A stretch of DNA of 64,000 bases from a virus: positions 1-64,000 of IMG/VR virus record IMGVR_UViG_3300044825_001895; one strand, written 5' to 3'. This document shows, in pieces, positions 12,247 through 21,886 of this stretch. Both the position numbers and the translations under genes were made by a program. Numbering within the stretch: position 1 is the first letter of the stretch; every line of letters begins with the position of its first letter. The notes under the pieces are model-generated. The model saw nothing but the letters and a program-made list of their open reading frames with translations. It did no database searches and had not been told where the DNA came from.

Positions 12247-12906
12247 ATGGCAAAATTACAAAACGCAATTCATCTTCGTCCAACATTCGAAGATTTTAAT
12301 ATTCAGCATTATATTGAAACTGGAACTGGTGGAATCCTAGATTCATATGGTCAGAATTCATTACTGCAAGTATCCCAACTTCAAAAATCTGACCTGAAAA
12401 TGCATTCTATTGAAATTCTTGATAGAATTTATAATGAAGCAGTGGATTATTTTAAAGATAATTCTAATGTTTGTATGCATCTTGGAAATAGTCACGATGA
12501 ACTGCCAAAAGTTCTTGATGAATTGGATGAAAATCCCGCATTGTTTTTTCTAGATGCACATTTTCCCGATTCATATCGCGACGAGCATAATCGTGAAGTA
12601 ATTCGTGATGACCCAGATTATATTAAAATTCCTCTTGAAGGAGAACTACGTATTCTTTGTCAGAAGCGTGATGTGAGTAAGGATATTATTGTCATTGATG
12701 ATATTCGTATTTACAAAGAAGGTCCATATGAGAATGGAAACTTTGAAAACAAAGCACTGCACGGAGGGGAGAGTCTCGATTTTGTTTATGAACTTCTAGA
12801 TGAAACTCATATTGTTGTAGAGTCTTATCTTCAGGAAGGATATTTGATTTGCTTCCCTGTCAATACAGATGAGCAATCTCTTCGCAAATATGTTGTTGGT
12901 GCCTGA
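12247..12906 (+). CDS. class I SAM methyltransferase-like protein
   Basis: A 219-residue protein. YIETGTGGILDSYGQ resembles the glycine-rich SAM loop, SIEILDRIYNEAV the acidic strand-2 region, and ALFFLDAHFPDSY the motif IV strand. It may methylate a sugar or peptide of the glycan. It overlaps the next start by one base. The fold is inferred from motif order only. Confidence 0.55.
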   Translation: MAKLQNAIHLRPTFEDFNIQHYIETGTGGILDSYGQNSLLQVSQLQKSDLKMHSIEILDRIYNEAVDYFKDNSNVCMHLGNSHDELPKVLDELDENPALFFLDAHFPDSYRDEHNREVIRDDPDYIKIPLEGELRILCQKRDVSKDIIVIDDIRIYKEGPYENGNFENKALHGGESLDFVYELLDETHIVVESYLQEGYLICFPVNTDEQSLRKYVVGA

Positions 12907-13766
12907 TGAAACTTTACAACTGTAAATATGTTGTAGCAAAAGGAACAACCGGTAGATATGCCGGTTGTGATTTACTTGCTCATCCAGAGATTAATGAATT
13001 GTATTGTCTCTGGAATTGTGGTTTTTATTCAAATGAATTTCAAGTTTTTAATTCTCTTCTTGTCCTTTTGAAACATGGAATTATTCCAGAAAGAATAGAT
13101 TATTCCTTGGGATATCGTCATTTTAAGAAAGATCCAAATCAAGACATTTACTCTGATTTTCATAAAATTGATGATAAAATAGATCTAGATTTATTTGTCG
13201 ATATTCCCCTTCCTGATTCCAATAAATGTCAATTTGATCTTTATCGTTTTGATGTTTATAATAAAATTAAAGATAGATTTTTTGGACCAAGTGATCTTAT
13301 TTTAGAGAGAAAAAATATCTTGATTGATAAGTATAAATTTGATCCACAGAAAACTATTTCAGTTTTATACAGAGGAACTGATAAATCTACTGAGTTACAA
13401 TTAGGATCTCCAACAGAATATTTGAAAGTTGTAAAGAATATTTTAAAAGACAACCCAAATTTTAAAGTTCTTTTGCAAACAGATCAGACTCAAGTTATTC
13501 AATATTTTTATGATCAACTTGGTGATATACTAATTACCTTTGAAGAAACTCCATCAACAGCATCAAATAAAGTTATTTGGAGTTTGATGGAACAGTCAGG
13601 CAAAGATTCTATTGATTGGTCTCAGTGGTTTGATGCAGCATTAAGATGTGTATCTGAATGTAAATATCTTGTAAACCATACAGGTAATGTCGCATTTTTT
13701 GCTAATTTATATCGAGGAAATGTAGATAAAGTCTATCAATTTAATGAAAATGGAGTTCTAATATGA
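12906..13766 (+). CDS. fucosyltransferase-like glycosyltransferase (NodZ/GT23-type motif)
   Basis: A 286-residue protein. TISVLYRGTDKST (about residue 152) resembles the HxRRGTDK donor-binding motif of alpha-1,2/1,6-fucosyltransferases. VLLQTDQTQVIQYF and the conserved late segment VNHTGNVAFFANLYRG fit a GT-B fold. A GDP-linked donor would match the epimerase upstream. Coupled by ATGA to the next gene. Confidence 0.6.
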   Translation: MKLYNCKYVVAKGTTGRYAGCDLLAHPEINELYCLWNCGFYSNEFQVFNSLLVLLKHGIIPERIDYSLGYRHFKKDPNQDIYSDFHKIDDKIDLDLFVDIPLPDSNKCQFDLYRFDVYNKIKDRFFGPSDLILERKNILIDKYKFDPQKTISVLYRGTDKSTELQLGSPTEYLKVVKNILKDNPNFKVLLQTDQTQVIQYFYDQLGDILITFEETPSTASNKVIWSLMEQSGKDSIDWSQWFDAALRCVSECKYLVNHTGNVAFFANLYRGNVDKVYQFNENGVLI

Positions 13767-14341
13767 TTAGTATAAAAGGTGAATTGAAAAAAATCTTGTC
13801 TCTTGAAACTATATCTTGGGACAATACATACTTTAAAAACGTCACTTCTCATGTTCAAAATGAAGGACTCTGGTTGGAGTTTGGAGTTTGTTCTGGAAGA
13901 ACCATTAATTTAATATCAGAGTGTACTAATAATACGGTATATGGATTTGATAGTTTTTATGGTCTTCCAGAAGATTGGGGGAATCACCAAGAAAAAGGAA
14001 CTTATTCTAGAGAAGGAAATTTGCCTAGCGTGAATCATAATGTTGAGTTAGTTGTTGGGTTGTTTGAAGATACTTTGGATTCTTTCTTGGAAGAGCACAA
14101 AGGTCCAATTGCATATCTTCATTTGGATGCCGATTTATATTCTTCAACAAAATTTGTTTTGGATAAACTTTATGATAGAATAGTTGAAGGAACAGTCATA
14201 TCTTTTGACGAAATCTATAACTATCCGGAGTATATGGATCACGAAATCAAAGCCTGGGTAGAATTTTGCAATGAACACAAAATTTCTTCAAAATGGATTT
14301 TGAAAACTCCTCATGAACAAGCAACTTGCATAGTAAAATGA
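13763..14341 (+). CDS. TylF/macrocin-O-methyltransferase-like enzyme
   Basis: A 192-residue SAM methyltransferase. LWLEFGVCSGRTINLIS is motif I; VYGFDSFYGLPEDW and IAYLHLDADLYSSTKFVL match the TylF family, whose Asp residues bind the metal. Such enzymes O-methylate sugars. It overlaps both neighbours by start-stop fusion. Confidence 0.75.
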   Translation: MISIKGELKKILSLETISWDNTYFKNVTSHVQNEGLWLEFGVCSGRTINLISECTNNTVYGFDSFYGLPEDWGNHQEKGTYSREGNLPSVNHNVELVVGLFEDTLDSFLEEHKGPIAYLHLDADLYSSTKFVLDKLYDRIVEGTVISFDEIYNYPEYMDHEIKAWVEFCNEHKISSKWILKTPHEQATCIVK

Positions 14342-15132
14342 ATAAAATACCTGACCTAGTTTTTCATCACCATACTTCATTGGGTGATAATTTTATTTGC
14401 AATGGAATCGTACATACTTATGCTAAACAGTTATGTGAAAGACTTCACATTCCATGCCATCGTAGATACTATGAAACTGTAAATTGCTTGTATCAAGATT
14501 TTCAAAATATTATTGTTCATCCGTTTAATGATGATTGGGCAACTCTAGAGCAAGAAATGTTTCCTTGGGCACAAGAAAAAGGATGGCCAGTAACTAGAAT
14601 TGGATTTGAAAAAGTTTATTATCGTCGTCTTCAGAGACTAAATTCTCCTCCAGAATTCTTTGCGGTTAACTTTGATAGGCAGTTTTATGAGCAAGCAGGA
14701 ATACTGTTTAAAGAACGATATGATAAATTTACCTTGCCAAAGCAAATACCAGGAGTTGATGAAGTTTATAATAACTTAGTTGGAGAAGAAAAAGAATATA
14801 TTATAGTTCATAAGAACTCCAGCGCAGAAGGCGATTATCCAATTGACTTGTGGAATTGGAGAAGAAATCAAATCGGATCTGTTCCTGATACAAAGATTGT
14901 TGAGATACAAATTGGGCAGACAACAAATATGTTGTCTTATATGAAACTTATTGAAAATGCAAAAGAGATTCATTGTATTAATAGTAGTTTCTTTTGTTTA
15001 GTTGATAGTGTCGCTAAAAAAATTAAACCAAAACTTTTTTATCATGATATTCGCATGAACAATATAACTCAAACAAATTGTGATGCTAATGGTAACCGTT
15101 GGACTGTTGTTGACTATCCATTCAAAAAATGA
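14338..15132 (+). CDS. putative glycosyltransferase (GT9-like)
   Basis: A 264-residue protein. HHTSLGDNFICNGIVHTYA resembles the N-terminal LGD element of heptosyltransferase-type GT-B enzymes, and IENAKEIHCINSSFFCLVDSVA the C-terminal donor region. The ATG at 14338 gives an ATGA overlap and is preferred to 14326. The heptose genes in the same operon make a heptosyltransferase plausible, but this is inference. Confidence 0.5.
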   Translation: MNKIPDLVFHHHTSLGDNFICNGIVHTYAKQLCERLHIPCHRRYYETVNCLYQDFQNIIVHPFNDDWATLEQEMFPWAQEKGWPVTRIGFEKVYYRRLQRLNSPPEFFAVNFDRQFYEQAGILFKERYDKFTLPKQIPGVDEVYNNLVGEEKEYIIVHKNSSAEGDYPIDLWNWRRNQIGSVPDTKIVEIQIGQTTNMLSYMKLIENAKEIHCINSSFFCLVDSVAKKIKPKLFYHDIRMNNITQTNCDANGNRWTVVDYPFKK

Positions 15133-16007
15133 AAAAAATAGCAGTTTCTACTTGGTGTACTGATGATTATGCAGTCCATCTAAGACCAGATAGGTTGCAA
15201 AAACTAATTAATCACTTTCATCCAGAAATAGATTTTCATATTTTTGGAACAGAGGATACGAAAAATATAACAAAAGAATATTCTTGGCTTGGTGCCGAAA
15301 ATGTTAGATTTTCTGATTGGATGATGGTAGCGACTTGTCTTCCTCTTGTTGAAGACTATGATATGGTTATTCATATTGATGCGGACTCTTTTTGTATTGG
15401 CAGTCTTGATAAAGTTATTAATTCAAATGCAGAATTAATAGGAGTCAGAAACAATAACTTCTTTGGTAAAGCTGGGTCCGCACAACCATGTATAAGTCCT
15501 TTCTACGAACCCTATGGTGATGGTGGAATTATAGGAGTGAATGAATTTCTTAATGCGGGATTTATTGCTTCAAATGATAAGCAGTTTTGGTATGAGTGGA
15601 GAGACTTTAATAAGTTTGTTGCTGAACAAAGTGATGGTAGAACCTTTACATATAAACCATGGCCTTTGATTCGCAATGAACAAGATACTTGGAATCATAT
15701 ATTTCACGCAAAAGATAAGTATACAAGTGAGATAGTTGATAGAGAGGGGAGTGGTGTGACTTATGGTATAGTTAATCAGTGGGGAGAAAAAGAACATTGT
15801 GAGAGTTGGAAAAATCTTTATATAAAAGATAATTCAGTTTACATTGATCATCCAATTACTGGAGAACCACTTAGAACAAGTATACTTCATGCTGCTGGTG
15901 TTGGAACAATGGAAACCATTAAACAATATGGTGATCATTATAACTGGTTATATGGTATAATTAAACCAGAAGTACGCGACTACATTCAAACAATTTTAGG
16001 AGAATAA
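15129..16007 (+). CDS. GT-A glycosyltransferase with DxD motif
   Basis: A 292-residue protein. VIHIDADSFCIGSLD (about residue 82) carries the DAD metal/nucleotide site; FLNAGFIASN and ILHAAGVGT are the acceptor-side and metal-His elements of GT8-like enzymes. It probably adds one sugar to the phage-directed glycan. ATGA coupling upstream. Confidence 0.7.
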   Translation: MKKIAVSTWCTDDYAVHLRPDRLQKLINHFHPEIDFHIFGTEDTKNITKEYSWLGAENVRFSDWMMVATCLPLVEDYDMVIHIDADSFCIGSLDKVINSNAELIGVRNNNFFGKAGSAQPCISPFYEPYGDGGIIGVNEFLNAGFIASNDKQFWYEWRDFNKFVAEQSDGRTFTYKPWPLIRNEQDTWNHIFHAKDKYTSEIVDREGSGVTYGIVNQWGEKEHCESWKNLYIKDNSVYIDHPITGEPLRTSILHAAGVGTMETIKQYGDHYNWLYGIIKPEVRDYIQTILGE

Positions 16008-16008
16008 A

Positions 16009-16719
16009 ATGACAGTTATTTTAAAAACAATTAAAGATCTTGAGACATATGATCTTTCCAAATCTGAAAAGTTTTTGGAGCATCATAATACTCCTCATTC
16101 AAAAACAACTGCAATTCTTGAGCAGTTTCAAAACGGATTCTACTCATTTCTAGAGGATAACGAAGAGGTAGTCTTGGTAGACCTTGGGGCAAATATTGGA
16201 TTGTTTTCTCTTTATATGAGTTCTATCTGTAAAGAAGTGTATGCAGTAGAGCCAACTCCATCTCATATTGAGATTATGAAAGATCTTCTAAAAAAACTTA
16301 AAGTAAAAAATATCTTTCCACATCAAGTTGCGATTCATACGAAAAATGGCGAAGAACAATTTCAGTTGAACAGCAGCAATTCAACCATGAATTCTTTTCT
16401 TCGTCATGGTATTGATCCTGGTGGCACTGATAGTGTGATGGTTCCTACTACGACTCTTGCAGACTTCATTAAAAACACTGTGAAGAAGAGGGTCAATTTT
16501 GTTAAGATGGATATTGAAGGATTTGAGAATGTAGTAGTTCATGATCCATCATTTGAAGATGCTATCAAAGAAATCGATGCCATTTATGTTGAGGTTCATG
16601 ATTTTGAAGGTGTTGGTAAGATGGAAGAGAATGTGAATAAAGTTATTGAAAGACTTGAATCGCTTGGTAAAAAGACAATGAAACTCACTTATGATGGAGT
16701 TCTTGGTTATGATGGATGA
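16009..16719 (+). CDS. FkbM-family methyltransferase
   Basis: A 236-residue protein. VVLVDLGANIGLFSLYMSS and VYAVEPTPSHIEIM are SAM motifs I and II; VNFVKMDIEGFENVVV is the FkbM hallmark. The family O-methylates sugars and polyketides. Start preceded by GGAGAATAAA. Confidence 0.85.
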   Translation: MTVILKTIKDLETYDLSKSEKFLEHHNTPHSKTTAILEQFQNGFYSFLEDNEEVVLVDLGANIGLFSLYMSSICKEVYAVEPTPSHIEIMKDLLKKLKVKNIFPHQVAIHTKNGEEQFQLNSSNSTMNSFLRHGIDPGGTDSVMVPTTTLADFIKNTVKKRVNFVKMDIEGFENVVVHDPSFEDAIKEIDAIYVEVHDFEGVGKMEENVNKVIERLESLGKKTMKLTYDGVLGYDG

Positions 16720-17332
16720 AAAATTATCTCAAAGACTTCTTGATATTTGTTATCGCAAACAACTTCATCACTTAGGAAGTTACTTTTCTTGTCTTGATTT
16801 GATTGACAAAATTTATAGTGAGATGAGTGAAAATGATATTTTCATTCTTTCAAATGGACACGCAGTAGTTTCTCTGTATGTTGTTCTTGAAAAATACTTT
16901 GGATTTAATGCCGAAGAACTTTTAGAAAAATATGGAGAACATCCAAAAAGAGATGAAAGTGTAAAACTTCATTGCTCAACTGGAAGTCTTGGTATGGGTA
17001 TTACAGTTGCTGTAGGAAGAGCACTTGCAAATCCTAATCGTAATGTTTACTGTATGATTTCTGATGGTGAAGCAGCAGAAGGTTCTGTGTGGGAAGCATT
17101 GAGATTTGCTTATGAGAATAATCTGCACAATCTCAAAATCTATGTAAATGCAAATGGATGGGCTGCTTATGATGCCGTTGACTTAGACTATCTTGAAAAT
17201 AGGATTAAAGCATTCAATCCTCGGGTAAACTTTATCAGAACAACTGTAAATCATTATGGTCTAGAAGGTCTTCATGCACATTATACAAACTTCAGTGAAG
17301 AACAATATAAATCTGCTTTGGAGGTGTTATGA
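16709..17332 (+). CDS. transketolase, N-terminal (TPP) half
   Basis: About 207 residues. CSTGSLGMGITVAVGRALA, MISDGEAAEGSVWEALRFA and NANGWAAYD form the TPP-binding GDG...N signature of the transketolase N-terminal domain. Start is 16709 or 16712 (adjacent ATGs), overlapping the FkbM stop. With the next gene it makes a split transketolase, which could provide sedoheptulose-7-phosphate for heptose synthesis. Confidence 0.88.
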   Translation: MMDEKLSQRLLDICYRKQLHHLGSYFSCLDLIDKIYSEMSENDIFILSNGHAVVSLYVVLEKYFGFNAEELLEKYGEHPKRDESVKLHCSTGSLGMGITVAVGRALANPNRNVYCMISDGEAAEGSVWEALRFAYENNLHNLKIYVNANGWAAYDAVDLDYLENRIKAFNPRVNFIRTTVNHYGLEGLHAHYTNFSEEQYKSALEVL

Positions 17333-17799
17333 GAAGAACTTTTAGAGATTTATTGACTGCTGAAATGCGAGAGAATAATAATATTTCTCTCTTAGTTGGT
17401 GATGTGGGATATGGATTATTTGATGACTTAAGGAAAGAGTTTCCAAACAGAGTAATTAATCCAGGTGCTTCTGAACAACTTATGATTGGTATGGCAGTTG
17501 GTATGGCAATGGAAGGTATTATTCCTGTCGTATATTCTATTACTCCATTTGTTCTCTATCGTCCGTTTGAGTTTATCCGTAACTATGTAAATCACGAAAA
17601 CATCCCTGTTAAACTTGTGGGTAGTGGTAGAGATGATGATTATGGAGTTTGTGGATTTTCTCATTATGCATGTGAAGATCAGCAAGTTCTTTCTCTATTT
17701 CCAAATATAAAAACCTTTAGACCTGAAAATAAAGAGGATATTGATATTAAAGAGTTTTTGTATAATTATTTTCCTTCTTATATTAACTTAAGTAGATGA
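17329..17799 (+). CDS. transketolase, pyrimidine-binding half
   Basis: A 156-residue protein. NPGASEQLMIGMAVGMAMEG is the conserved E-containing motif activating TPP, and YSITPFVLYRPFEFIRN matches the transketolase PYR domain. The third (C-terminal) transketolase domain is absent; some split and archaeal forms vary here. ATGA overlaps on both sides imply paired synthesis with the TPP half. Confidence 0.85.
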   Translation: MRRTFRDLLTAEMRENNNISLLVGDVGYGLFDDLRKEFPNRVINPGASEQLMIGMAVGMAMEGIIPVVYSITPFVLYRPFEFIRNYVNHENIPVKLVGSGRDDDYGVCGFSHYACEDQQVLSLFPNIKTFRPENKEDIDIKEFLYNYFPSYINLSR

Positions 17800-18617
17800 A
17801 TATTCTTTTTACTGGACATCGTGGATTTTTGGGGAGAGAAGTTATACCACATCTCCTAAAAACTCACGATGTTTTTTATCCTGATATCGATTATACAAAT
17901 AAAGAATCTGTTCAAATTTTCGTAAAAAAGAATAATATAGATTTTATTCTTCATGCTGCAATCAAAGGTGGTCGCAGAGTTCGTCAGGACATTCCTGACG
18001 ATTTTTATGTAAATATGAAAATGTTTGAAAATCTTGCCGCACAAAAAGTTCCAATGATTAACTTTTGTAGTGGTGCTGCATTTGGCAGGCAAAAAGATAT
18101 TTACCTCGCAGAAGAAAATCAAGTTGGTGAAATAATCCCAGAAGATTACTATGGATTTGCAAAGTCTCTTATAACTCAGAGATGTCGTCAATTGGATAAT
18201 GTTTATAACCTAAGATTTTTTAATGTCTTTGGTCCAGAAACTCCAGACAACATGTTTACTTCTGTCAATATAAAAAATTATATTGCCAAAAAAGAGATTG
18301 TTATTTTTAAAGATAAGTTTATGGATTTTTTCGGCATAAAAGACACTAAAAAAGTTATTGACTTATATCTAGAATCAAAAGAAAATTTGCCAAAAGATGT
18401 TAACTTAGTTTATGAAACAAAAACAAAACTATCTGATGTTGCTAGGATCATAAACAATCTATCAGAATATGAAGTTCCTGTGAGTGTTCTAGAAGAAGGA
18501 ATGGATAGGTCTTATTGTGGATCAGGTGAATTGTTAAAAACTTTTGAGATAGAGTTTGCTGGATTAGAAAACGAAATTGAGAACTGTTATGAACATTTTT
18601 GTAAACGGAACTTTTGA
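17796..18617 (+). CDS. NAD-dependent sugar epimerase/reductase (SDR)
   Basis: A 273-residue extended SDR. ILFTGHRGFLGREV is the NAD motif; YYGFAKSLI provides the YxxxK pair. HAAIKGGRRVRQDIPDDFY and FFNVFGPE resemble GDP-fucose synthase-type reductases. It may finish a GDP- or ADP-linked heptose or 6-deoxy sugar. Coupled upstream by ATGA. Confidence 0.75.
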   Translation: MNILFTGHRGFLGREVIPHLLKTHDVFYPDIDYTNKESVQIFVKKNNIDFILHAAIKGGRRVRQDIPDDFYVNMKMFENLAAQKVPMINFCSGAAFGRQKDIYLAEENQVGEIIPEDYYGFAKSLITQRCRQLDNVYNLRFFNVFGPETPDNMFTSVNIKNYIAKKEIVIFKDKFMDFFGIKDTKKVIDLYLESKENLPKDVNLVYETKTKLSDVARIINNLSEYEVPVSVLEEGMDRSYCGSGELLKTFEIEFAGLENEIENCYEHFCKRNF

Positions 18618-18987
18618 TATTTTACATAGAGGTCACCTTGAACTTTTGAACTATGCAAAAAGTCTTGGTGACTATTTGTGTGTTGGTATTGATACTGATG
18701 AAAGAGTAAAAGAAAAGAAGGGTCCTACGAGACCTATACATAATCAAGATGAAAGAAAATTTTTCCTAGAAAATTTAAAGGCAGTAGATGAGGTAAGACT
18801 TTTTTCTAGTGATGAAGAACTTGAGGGTTTGGTAAAATCCTTTAAACCTGATATAATGGTTGTTGGTTCTGACTGGAAAGATAAGTCTGTAATAGGTTCT
18901 TATTATGCTGCTGAATTAATATTCTTTGATAGGATAGGAGATTATGCCACTACAAAAACCATACAAGATATTATTGATAGGCGATAG
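18589..18987 (+). CDS. heptose-1-phosphate nucleotidyltransferase (HldE C-domain type)
   Basis: A 132-residue protein. NGTFDILHRGHLELLNYAK holds the HxGH nucleotide-transfer motif; VGIDTDERVKEKKGPTRPI and DIMVVGSDWKDKSVIG fit the RfaE2/HldE cytidylyltransferase-like family that makes ADP-heptose. Start at 18589 chosen to begin MNIFVNGTFD; it overlaps the SDR gene. In most bacteria this domain is fused to the kinase that here follows as a separate gene. Confidence 0.85.
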   Translation: MNIFVNGTFDILHRGHLELLNYAKSLGDYLCVGIDTDERVKEKKGPTRPIHNQDERKFFLENLKAVDEVRLFSSDEELEGLVKSFKPDIMVVGSDWKDKSVIGSYYAAELIFFDRIGDYATTKTIQDIIDRR

Positions 18988-19693
18988 TTGTATTGATGAA
19001 TATGTTTATGGAACCTGCGAAAGATTAAATCCAGAAGCACCTGTTCCAATCCTTAAGTTTTATAGGAAGGAAAGTAAGAATGGAATGGCTTGGAATGTAA
19101 AAAATAATCTCCAAGCATTTGGTATAGAAGTCTATATGCTTACTAACAAGGAAAGAATAGTAAAAACCAGATACATTGATGAAAAATATAATCAACAGAT
19201 TTTACGAGTTGATGTAGAAAATATTCTTTCTCCTATGGAGTATGAAATACCGAATGAAACATATGATGCATTAGTTATTTCTGATTATGATAAGGGATTT
19301 ATCACTCAACAAAAGTTGTTTGAATTAGTTTCTAATTCTAAAATTCCCGTATTTGTTGATAGTAAAAAAACCATCCTTCCAGAGTCAAATTGTTTTATTA
19401 AAATTAACGATAATGAATCAAAACTATTAAAAAGTAAACATAATAATCTTATCGTTACTAGAGGTTCTAAAGGAGCGGAATATGATGGCGTAACTTATCC
19501 TGGAGAAAAAGTAAGTGTATTTGATGTTTGTGGAGCAGGTGATACATTTTTGTCTGCTTTAGTTTACTTTTATCTAGAATATGGTACAATAGAAAAAGCA
19601 ATACCTTATGCTAATAAAGCAGCTGCAATAGCAGTTCAAAACTTTGGAACTTATGTTTTAAGTGGAGATGACATTAATGAAATACGTCGTTGA
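18944..19693 (+). CDS. heptose-7-phosphate kinase (PfkB/HldE N-domain type)
   Basis: A 249-residue PfkB kinase. KILLIGDSCIDEYVYGTCER and NPEAPVPILKFYRKE match RfaE1/HldE kinase; DVCGAGDTFLSALVYFY carries the catalytic GAGD. The family phosphorylates D-glycero-manno-heptose-7-P at C1. It is shorter than usual (about 315). ATG follows GGAGATT within the previous gene (44-base overlap). Confidence 0.85.
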   Translation: MPLQKPYKILLIGDSCIDEYVYGTCERLNPEAPVPILKFYRKESKNGMAWNVKNNLQAFGIEVYMLTNKERIVKTRYIDEKYNQQILRVDVENILSPMEYEIPNETYDALVISDYDKGFITQQKLFELVSNSKIPVFVDSKKTILPESNCFIKINDNESKLLKSKHNNLIVTRGSKGAEYDGVTYPGEKVSVFDVCGAGDTFLSALVYFYLEYGTIEKAIPYANKAAAIAVQNFGTYVLSGDDINEIRR

Positions 19694-20000
19694 TATAGAT
19701 GGAACTATTTGTGATAAAGATGAAGGTAAAGATTATGCATCTTCTGTACCAAAAAGAGATAGAATAAAAGTAATTAATCAACTTTATGATGAAGGACATT
19801 ATATCGTTTATCTTACTGCAAGAGGTATGGGTAGGTATGATAATAATGCAAAACTTGCAGAAGCAGATTTGAGATATATAACAGAACTACAACTTAAAGA
19901 GTGGGGTTGTAAATATCATAAACTGTTTATGGGTAAACCTGCGGGTGATGTCTACATAGATGACAAAGGAATTAATGCAAATGACTTCTTCGGAAATTAA
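19677..20000 (+). CDS. HAD-family sugar phosphatase
   Basis: A 107-residue minimal HAD protein: VVDIDGTICDK (motif I), IVYLTARGMGR (motif II) and GKPAGDVYIDDKG (motifs III/IV). Small HAD proteins of this type occur in capsule loci. Next to the kinase and nucleotidyltransferase it could remove the C7 phosphate, as GmhB does. The ATG at 19677 overlaps the kinase stop. Confidence 0.78.
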   Translation: MKYVVDIDGTICDKDEGKDYASSVPKRDRIKVINQLYDEGHYIVYLTARGMGRYDNNAKLAEADLRYITELQLKEWGCKYHKLFMGKPAGDVYIDDKGINANDFFGN

Positions 20001-20337
20001 ATTTGTCCCTAAAGGATGGGGATTCGAAAAATGGATTGTTAATTGTGAAGAGTACTGTGGAAAACTTCTTTATTTTGTAAAGGGGAAAAGATGTTCTTGG
20101 CATTTTCATAAACTGAAAGATGAAGTTTTCTATTTACAATCTGGAAAAATTTTGTTAAAATATCATCATGAAGATGATATTGCTTTGGCGCATGAACTAA
20201 TCTTGGAAAAAGGTGATAGGTTTCATGTTTATCGTGGATTAAGACATCAAATGTTTGCTCTTGAGGATACTGAACTTTTCGAATTCTCAACACAGCATTT
20301 CGATGAAGATAGTTATCGTGTAATTAAAGGAGATTGA
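19981..20337 (+). CDS. cupin, mannose-6-phosphate isomerase-like
   Basis: A 118-residue cupin. CSWHFHKLKDEVFYLQSG is the metal-binding cupin motif 1 (HxH...E) and GDRFHVYRGLRHQMFA motif 2, as in the C-domain of type II phosphomannose isomerases. It could handle a sugar phosphate of the pathway. Start 19981 overlaps the HAD gene by 20 bases. Confidence 0.78.
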   Translation: MTSSEIKFVPKGWGFEKWIVNCEEYCGKLLYFVKGKRCSWHFHKLKDEVFYLQSGKILLKYHHEDDIALAHELILEKGDRFHVYRGLRHQMFALEDTELFEFSTQHFDEDSYRVIKGD

Positions 20338-20338
20338 A

Positions 20339-21886
20339 ATGAGTTTTGAGATTAAGCTAGTTGAGGGAATGCATCGTGGATTTCTCTCAAACTATCTTAC
20401 TATTTTGACAAGTTTTAGAACACTTGAAAATAAAGGAATTGATTTAAATCAAGTCTGTGTTTCTCCATCAATGTTCATGTTGTATGGAACTGCAGATCAT
20501 TGGTTTGATTCTTCTCGCGTATCTGATGATGCTAGTAAGGCATTTAATGCTCAAGATGGATGGGATTGTGATTATCCTTGGGCATCTTTTAGAGACTTTG
20601 ATTTGAATAAGTATCGTAAGTACTTACCTTATAATGAAAGAATGCAAACGAAGATTGATAGTATTCCTAAAGAAAAATATAAAAATGCTTTGGGTGTTCA
20701 CTATCGAGGAACTGATGGTGTAGGGCATACTGAATTTGTCGCTATTGAAAAATACTTAAAGGCGACAGAAGAAGAGTTTAATACTGGTGAATATGATTGT
20801 ATATTTCTTACAACAGACCAAAGTAATGTGATTGGTGAGTTTAAAAACTATTTTCCTGAGGTTACAATTCACTATCATGATCACCAACGTACCATGAGTA
20901 CTGCTGGTTTGCATTACTCTATTCAAGCAGAACCCAATAGTTCTGAAAGAATTCTTGCAGGTGATGAAGTTTTAATTGATGCAACTACGCTATCAATGTG
21001 TAAAACTATCATTGGTAAGTCTTCAAATATTACTAACTATGCACGTATTCTAAATCCTTATGTTGAAATTCTTTATCAAGATTTGAATACTAGTAATGAC
21101 CACGGAGACCACGCAGACCTTAATAGTAGAGGCTACCTAGAAAGGTTTCCTCAAATCAGAGTAAAAGATATTCAACCCTTTATTTTTAACTGGAATCGTC
21201 AGTTTGAAAAAACTTGTGCAATTGAAGACGCATTAAAAGAAGTATTTGGTGAGGTTACAGTCATCAATAGTGACGATAACAATACTAGAGAGGGGTGGAT
21301 TAACCTTGGAGATTCTGCTTACTTCACATCTCAATTTACTAAGGCACTAGAACTTTTTAAGGATGATAAGAAGGTTTTACTTCATATTCAGGGAGATACT
21401 GAATATAATGATTGGAAACAACTTGTTGAAGATGCAAGAAAGTATTACAATCTTTATGAGTGGGGAGTCTATGCTCCAGATGTGACTAACGTTTGGTATA
21501 CTCCAGATCAAACTGATATTGAAGGATTAGAATCTGAAGATCCTAATATTAAAATGGTTGCTTGTACTGATGAAACAGTATGGTTTATTCATAGAGATGT
21601 AATTGCTGATTTTCGTAAGAGAGATCTTTCGAAAATTATGACCCCAGAAACAATGAAAATGGGATGGGGATGGGATCTTGTAATGAATGCAATCTCTTTT
21701 ATTATGAAGAGACCTGTAATTAGAGATTATAATCATCAAATCCAACACGCACAGGGAACAAACTATAATAAAGAGACTGCAGGACAAGAAATGGCAAATC
21801 TATGGAATGGTCTCCCTAGTGATCTAAAAGAATGTATCGCCTATATCAAAGGTGACAGAGAAAAAATCGTTAAGTATTTTGAGTGA
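20339..21886 (+). CDS. two-domain glycosyltransferase
   Basis: A 515-residue protein. The N-half contains ALGVHYRGTDGVGH (about residue 118) and LTTDQSNVIGEF, like the fucosyltransferase at 12906. The C-half begins near residue 280 (QPFIFNWNRQFEKTCAIEDA) and looks like a GT-A domain (VLLHIQGDTEYNDW, WGVYAPDVTNVWYTP). A fusion could add two sugars in sequence. SD AAAGGAG precedes the ATG. Confidence 0.6.
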   Translation: MSFEIKLVEGMHRGFLSNYLTILTSFRTLENKGIDLNQVCVSPSMFMLYGTADHWFDSSRVSDDASKAFNAQDGWDCDYPWASFRDFDLNKYRKYLPYNERMQTKIDSIPKEKYKNALGVHYRGTDGVGHTEFVAIEKYLKATEEEFNTGEYDCIFLTTDQSNVIGEFKNYFPEVTIHYHDHQRTMSTAGLHYSIQAEPNSSERILAGDEVLIDATTLSMCKTIIGKSSNITNYARILNPYVEILYQDLNTSNDHGDHADLNSRGYLERFPQIRVKDIQPFIFNWNRQFEKTCAIEDALKEVFGEVTVINSDDNNTREGWINLGDSAYFTSQFTKALELFKDDKKVLLHIQGDTEYNDWKQLVEDARKYYNLYEWGVYAPDVTNVWYTPDQTDIEGLESEDPNIKMVACTDETVWFIHRDVIADFRKRDLSKIMTPETMKMGWGWDLVMNAISFIMKRPVIRDYNHQIQHAQGTNYNKETAGQEMANLWNGLPSDLKECIAYIKGDREKIVKYFE

